This document shows positions 60,890 to 64,000 of a DNA stretch of 64,000 nucleotides, one piece after another. Every line of letters starts with the position of its first letter. Within the stretch, counting starts at the first letter, position 1. The position numbers and the translations under genes are program-made. The notes beneath the pieces were generated by a model. The model saw nothing but the letters and a program-made list of their open reading frames with translations. It was not told the origin of the DNA and searched no databases. Location: the NCBI RefSeq assembly GCF_900095215.1, contig NZ_LT606949.1, positions 1,462,690-1,526,689 on the forward strand. Direction: 5' to 3'. Source of the DNA: Polynucleobacter necessarius. Its GTDB lineage: Bacteria; Pseudomonadota; Gammaproteobacteria; Burkholderiales; Burkholderiaceae.

Positions 60890-62253
60890 TACTTGCCCTC
60901 CTTGGTTACTGATTTACGTGTCTGCGGATCCAAAGTAGCAATTGTTAAACCTGCATCAACCAGGTATTTTTTAGCAACCGCCTGGACTTGTTCAGGAGTA
61001 ATGGTTTGCATCTTCTCCAACATATACTCAATATCTTTCCAAGAAAATTCAGCCATCTCAGTGCTGCCAATTTCCATTGCTTGTCCAAAGATAGAGTCGC
61101 GCTTATAAATTTGTTCGGACAAAATTCGTACTTTGATTCTTTTAAGTTCTGACTCCAATATTCCTTTTTGCTTTAACTCTTCAAGCACTTTACGAATACT
61201 AGTTTGAGCCTGCTCCACCGTTTTACCTTTAGCCATCGTTGCGCTAATCAGAAACAGCTGGGGCCCACGAGAGATCATGTCGTAACGCACGCCAATATCA
61301 TTGACTACTTTTTCTTGTTTAACGAGGGTGCGATTTAAGCGAGCATTGTCATATCCATCTAACACTGCTGTTAGAAGCTCTAGCGCATAGGACTCAACAT
61401 CATCCAGCTTGCCCGGCTGAAGACGTGGAACCTTCCACGCCATAGCGAACTGGGCGCTATCTGCGGGCGCCCTCACCTGGACCTGCTTAATACCTCTTTG
61501 GGTTGGCTCAATTTGTGGTTTGCGAACCGGTAATTCATGAGGGGCAGCGACGCCATAATATTTTTCTACCAAGCCTAAAACGTTTTTCGCATCCACATCA
61601 CCAGCAATAACTACAGTTGCATTATTTGGCGCATACCAACTGCGGTACCAATCACGCGCATCCGATGCCTTCATATTTTGTAAATCATTCATCCAGCCAA
61701 TAACAGGGTAACGATAAGGAGAGTTCATGAAGGCGGTCGCCATTAATGATTCATTGAGCAAACTACTTGGGTTGTCTTCTGTGCGCAAACGACGCTCTTC
61801 CATGACCACTTGAATTTCTTTCAAGAACTCCGCATCGTCAAAATTGAGATTTGACATGCGATCAGCTTCAAGTTTGATGACATCTTCTAATTTGGATTTT
61901 TCCACCTGCTGAAAATACGCGGTGTAATCACGTGAGGTAAACGCATTCTCACGCCCACCTACAGCGGCCACTAAGCGTGAGAATTCGCCCGCCTTCACGC
62001 TGTCGGTGCCCTTAAACATCATGTGCTCCAGTACATGAGCCACCCCCGTATTGCCATTGACCTCATCCATAGCGCCGGCTCGATACCAAACCATATGTGC
62101 CACTGTGGGCGCGCGGCGATCCTCCCTAACGATCAATTTCAGACCATTACTTAACCGATACTCATGCGTATCGGCTGAAGGAGCACCAGCGGCCAAATTA
62201 AATTGCGCAAAAAAGATGAATGCAAAGGAAATTCGAAGTACATTGGAAAGCAT
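60889..62253 (-). CDS. M16-family zinc peptidase, catalytic subunit
   Basis: A 454-residue periplasmic zinc peptidase with a signal peptide ending near AAGAPS. The inverted zinc motif HxxEH is in NTGVAHVLEHMMFKGTDS, and the distal Glu lies in KLEDVIKLEADRM. It forms a pair with the downstream non-catalytic gene. Substrates are unknown; processing of exported peptides is the usual proposal. It is divergent from ftsY across 66 bp, the standard location in Burkholderiales. No lesion. Confidence 0.9.
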   Translation of the reverse strand: MLSNVLRISFAFIFFAQFNLAAGAPSADTHEYRLSNGLKLIVREDRRAPTVAHMVWYRAGAMDEVNGNTGVAHVLEHMMFKGTDSVKAGEFSRLVAAVGGRENAFTSRDYTAYFQQVEKSKLEDVIKLEADRMSNLNFDDAEFLKEIQVVMEERRLRTEDNPSSLLNESLMATAFMNSPYRYPVIGWMNDLQNMKASDARDWYRSWYAPNNATVVIAGDVDAKNVLGLVEKYYGVAAPHELPVRKPQIEPTQRGIKQVQVRAPADSAQFAMAWKVPRLQPGKLDDVESYALELLTAVLDGYDNARLNRTLVKQEKVVNDIGVRYDMISRGPQLFLISATMAKGKTVEQAQTSIRKVLEELKQKGILESELKRIKVRILSEQIYKRDSIFGQAMEIGSTEMAEFSWKDIEYMLEKMQTITPEQVQAVAKKYLVDAGLTIATLDPQTRKSVTKEGK

Positions 62254-62319
62254 CTGCTAAATCACCCATATCACAAGAATTGAATTGATAAGATGCATAT
62301 TTTAAATTGTATCGATTAT

Positions 62320-63210
62320 ATGTTCGGCTTACGTAAAACCCTCGGCTCTCTTTTTAAATCAAGCAAGGTTGATGAATCTTGGTTTGATGCATTGGAAGAA
62401 TCACTGATTCAAAGTGATGTGGGCCTACCTACAACTGAACAACTCATCAGCAAACTACGTAAAGCAGCCAAATCCGAAAAAGCTTCCAGTCCTGAAGAGT
62501 TACGAACACTCTTAATTCAAGAAGTCAGCACGCTATTAACCGCTATTGAACCATCACCAAACCCGCTATTCACAAGCGATAAGCCTAACACCCCAGAGGT
62601 ATGGCTGGTTGTAGGGGTAAATGGCGCAGGTAAGACAACGACCATTGGCAAACTCTGCAGACTCTTTCAGTCTCAAGGCAAATCTGTCCTCCTAGCTGCT
62701 GGCGACACCTTTAGAGCCGCCGCACGCAATCAACTCCAAGAGTGGGGCGGACGCAATCAGGTGGATGTCATTACCCAAGAAGGCGGTGATGCTGCCGCTG
62801 TTGCCCATGATGCGATTCATGCAGCCATCTCGCGTCAAAGCACCATCCTCATTATTGATACTGCTGGTCGCCTAGCCACTCAGGACAACCTAATGGAAGA
62901 GCTTAAGAAGGTGAAACGCGTCATCAGTAAAGCGCTACCTGGAGCGCCCCACCACACACTACTCGTTTTAGACGGCAATACAGGGCAGAACGGGTTAAGC
63001 CAAGTAAAAGCCTTTCATGCCGCTCTGGGCCTCACCGGCATCATTGTGACCAAGCTGGATGGCACCGCCAAAGGCGGCGTTATTTGCGCCATTGCCCACA
63101 CCCTACAAGATGGGCAAAAACCCGCTGTTTTAGCCCTAGGCAAAGGCGAGGGAATTGATGATTTAGCCCCCTTCACAGCAGGGCACTATTCATCAGAATT
63201 ATTCAATTAA
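62320..63210 (+). CDS. ftsY: Signal recognition particle receptor FtsY
   Basis: SRP receptor GTPase directing membrane-protein insertion. I chose ATG 62320 ([16 protein letters not shown], 296 residues); an ATG at 62293 is in frame but adds unrelated residues. The protein lacks the long acidic A domain of E. coli, as usual in this group. G1 is [15 protein letters not shown]2 [12 protein letters not shown]3 [11 protein letters not shown] and G4 [11 protein letters not shown]. No lesion. Confidence 0.95.
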   Translation: MFGLRKTLGSLFKSSKVDESWFDALEESLIQSDVGLPTTEQLISKLRKAAKSEKASSPEELRTLLIQEVSTLLTAIEPSPNPLFTSDKPNTPEVWLVVGVNGAGKTTTIGKLCRLFQSQGKSVLLAAGDTFRAAARNQLQEWGGRNQVDVITQEGGDAAAVAHDAIHAAISRQSTILIIDTAGRLATQDNLMEELKKVKRVISKALPGAPHHTLLVLDGNTGQNGLSQVKAFHAALGLTGIIVTKLDGTAKGGVICAIAHTLQDGQKPAVLALGKGEGIDDLAPFTAGHYSSELFN

Positions 63211-63249
63211 ATCAATCACTTATAGATATATCCAATAGCATCAAAACCG

Positions 63250-63276
63250 TTAGCACTCTCTTGACAAGAGTGCTAA
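63250..63276. promoter_or_regulatory. CIRCE operator (HrcA site) upstream of rpoH
   Basis: A perfect match to the CIRCE consensus: TTAGCACTC (63250-63258), a 9-bp spacer, and GAGTGCTAA (63268-63276). The spacer contains the -35 hexamer of the rpoH promoter, so HrcA bound here would block transcription directly. Confidence 0.93.
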
Positions 63277-63289
63277 AATGGAATTTTAT
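63261..63289 (+). promoter_or_regulatory. Sigma-70 promoter of rpoH
   Basis: TTGACA (63261-63266), a consensus -35, lies inside the CIRCE spacer. TTTTAT (63284-63289) follows after 17 bp and matches four of six -10 positions. The expected start near 63296 leaves a leader of about 20 nt before the rpoH ATG. Confidence 0.7.
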
Positions 63290-63314
63290 TAACACCTCAT
63301 ATTTATAAGAAAAA

Positions 63315-64000
63315 ATGGTTCAAAAGAAATCTGACAAACCGAATTTGCAAACGCTGCCAGTCGCGCAGACTGCGGCGGCGTCTGCATTTCCAATGCTGCC
63401 AACGCTTGGTGTTGGCACTCTCGATTCATACATTGCGTACGTTAATCGCGTACCAATGCTCAGCGCCGCGGAAGAGCTACATCTTGCGCAAGAGTTTCGT
63501 CGCACAGAAAATGTAGATGCCGCTAAAACTTTGGTGCTCTCCCATTTGCGCTTGGTAGTTTCTGTTGCTCGGCAATATCTTGGCTATGGCATTCCACATG
63601 CCGACCTCATTCAAGAAGGCAATATTGGTTTGATGAAAGCGGTAAAACGCTACGATCCAAGCAATGGCGCTCGCTTAGTGTCTTACGCAATCCATTGGAT
63701 TAAAGCGGAGATTCATGAGTACATCCTCAAGAATTGGCGTTTAGTGAAGACAGCGACCACCAAAGCACAACGTAAATTATTTTTTAATTTACGCAGCAAC
63801 AAACCGACCTTAAGCGCATTAACTCCGAGCGAAGTAGAAGCTCTGGCTAACGCGCTTGATGTCAAAGGCTCTGACGTTAAAGAAATGGAAATGCGTCTTG
63901 CTGGTGGTGATGTTGCGCTGGAAGGCGATGATAGCGATGATGAGTCTGCTTATGCGCCCATTCAGTGGCTTGCAGACTATTCTCAAGAGCCTACAGCTCG
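63315..64000 (+). CDS. rpoH: Heat-shock sigma factor RpoH (sigma-32), 3' end outside window
   Basis: The frame is open from ATG 63315 to the window edge (228 codons). Region 1.2/2 motifs are [58 protein letters not shown] and [19 protein letters not shown]. The RpoH box follows ([13 protein letters not shown]), which separates sigma-32 from other sigma-70 family members. It is transcribed from a promoter under a CIRCE operator. Region 4 lies outside the window. Confidence 0.95.
   Translation, partial: MVQKKSDKPNLQTLPVAQTAAASAFPMLPTLGVGTLDSYIAYVNRVPMLSAAEELHLAQEFRRTENVDAAKTLVLSHLRLVVSVARQYLGYGIPHADLIQEGNIGLMKAVKRYDPSNGARLVSYAIHWIKAEIHEYILKNWRLVKTATTKAQRKLFFNLRSNKPTLSALTPSEVEALANALDVKGSDVKEMEMRLAGGDVALEGDDSDDESAYAPIQWLADYSQEPTA

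Overview
The window looks like the chromosome of a Polynucleobacter-type betaproteobacterium (Burkholderiales, Burkholderiaceae). Gene order (lptD-surA, dusB-fis-purH-ruvCAB-tyrS, ubiE/ubiJ/ubiB-aspS, kdsD-kdsC-lptCAB-hpf-ptsN-hprK-rapZ-mutY, ispE-tRNA-Gln-prs-rplY-pth, ftsY-rpoH) and the protein sequences fit this group. There are no insertion sequences, prophages or CRISPR arrays. The striking feature is gene decay: ten housekeeping or accessory genes carry nonsense codons, frameshifts or deletions, and an eleventh (rpoN) survives only as a 3' relic. I infer a genome under reductive evolution, most like the obligate ciliate endosymbiont Polynucleobacter necessarius. This rests on recalled knowledge, not on a search.

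Layout. 1-7.6 kb: surA (cut by the window edge) and lptD on the minus strand, facing broken amgK and murU, then pepP and a UbiH-type hydroxylase. 7.7-15.2 kb: broken dusB, then fis, purH, ruvC, ruvA, ruvB, tyrS (minus) and broken anmK. 15.3-19 kb: erpA, argC, rpsI-rplM (all minus), a candidate small RNA, a broken osmC-like gene and RNase P RNA. 19-34.5 kb (all minus): a giant FAD/Fe-S dehydrogenase, a DUF971 gene, ubiE, a Tim44-like gene, ubiJ, ubiB, a DUF502 gene, aspS, nudB, a broken ABC exporter, broken glycerate kinase and pyrC. 34.6-42.8 kb: ilvA, a 5'-nucleotidase, broken queF, ssb, an MFS transporter and uvrA. 42.8-51.3 kb: a CPA2 antiporter, then the Kdo/LPS export operon kdsD-kdsC-lptC-lptA-lptB, the rpoN relic, hpf, ptsN, hprK and rapZ. 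51.2-59.6 kb: mutY, broken mutM, a TPR-LolB fusion, ispE, tRNA-Gln, prs, rplY, pth, a ferredoxin, coaD and broken rsmD. 59.5-64 kb: two M16 peptidases, ftsY and rpoH (cut by the window edge) behind a CIRCE operator.

How the parts fit together. Outer-membrane assembly (surA, lptD, lptA/B/C, kdsC/D, a LolB domain), ubiquinone synthesis, translation, replication and recombination genes look intact. The losses fall in peptidoglycan recycling (amgK, murU, anmK), tRNA/rRNA modification (dusB, queF, rsmD), oxidative-damage repair and defence (mutM, osmC), sigma-54 control (rpoN), glycerate metabolism and an ATM1-like exporter. These are dispensable functions for a sheltered, slowly growing symbiont. 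Other points of interest are a perfect CIRCE site overlapping the rpoH promoter, a three-hairpin small-RNA candidate upstream of rplM, and the fusion of a TPR protein to LolB without a lipobox.
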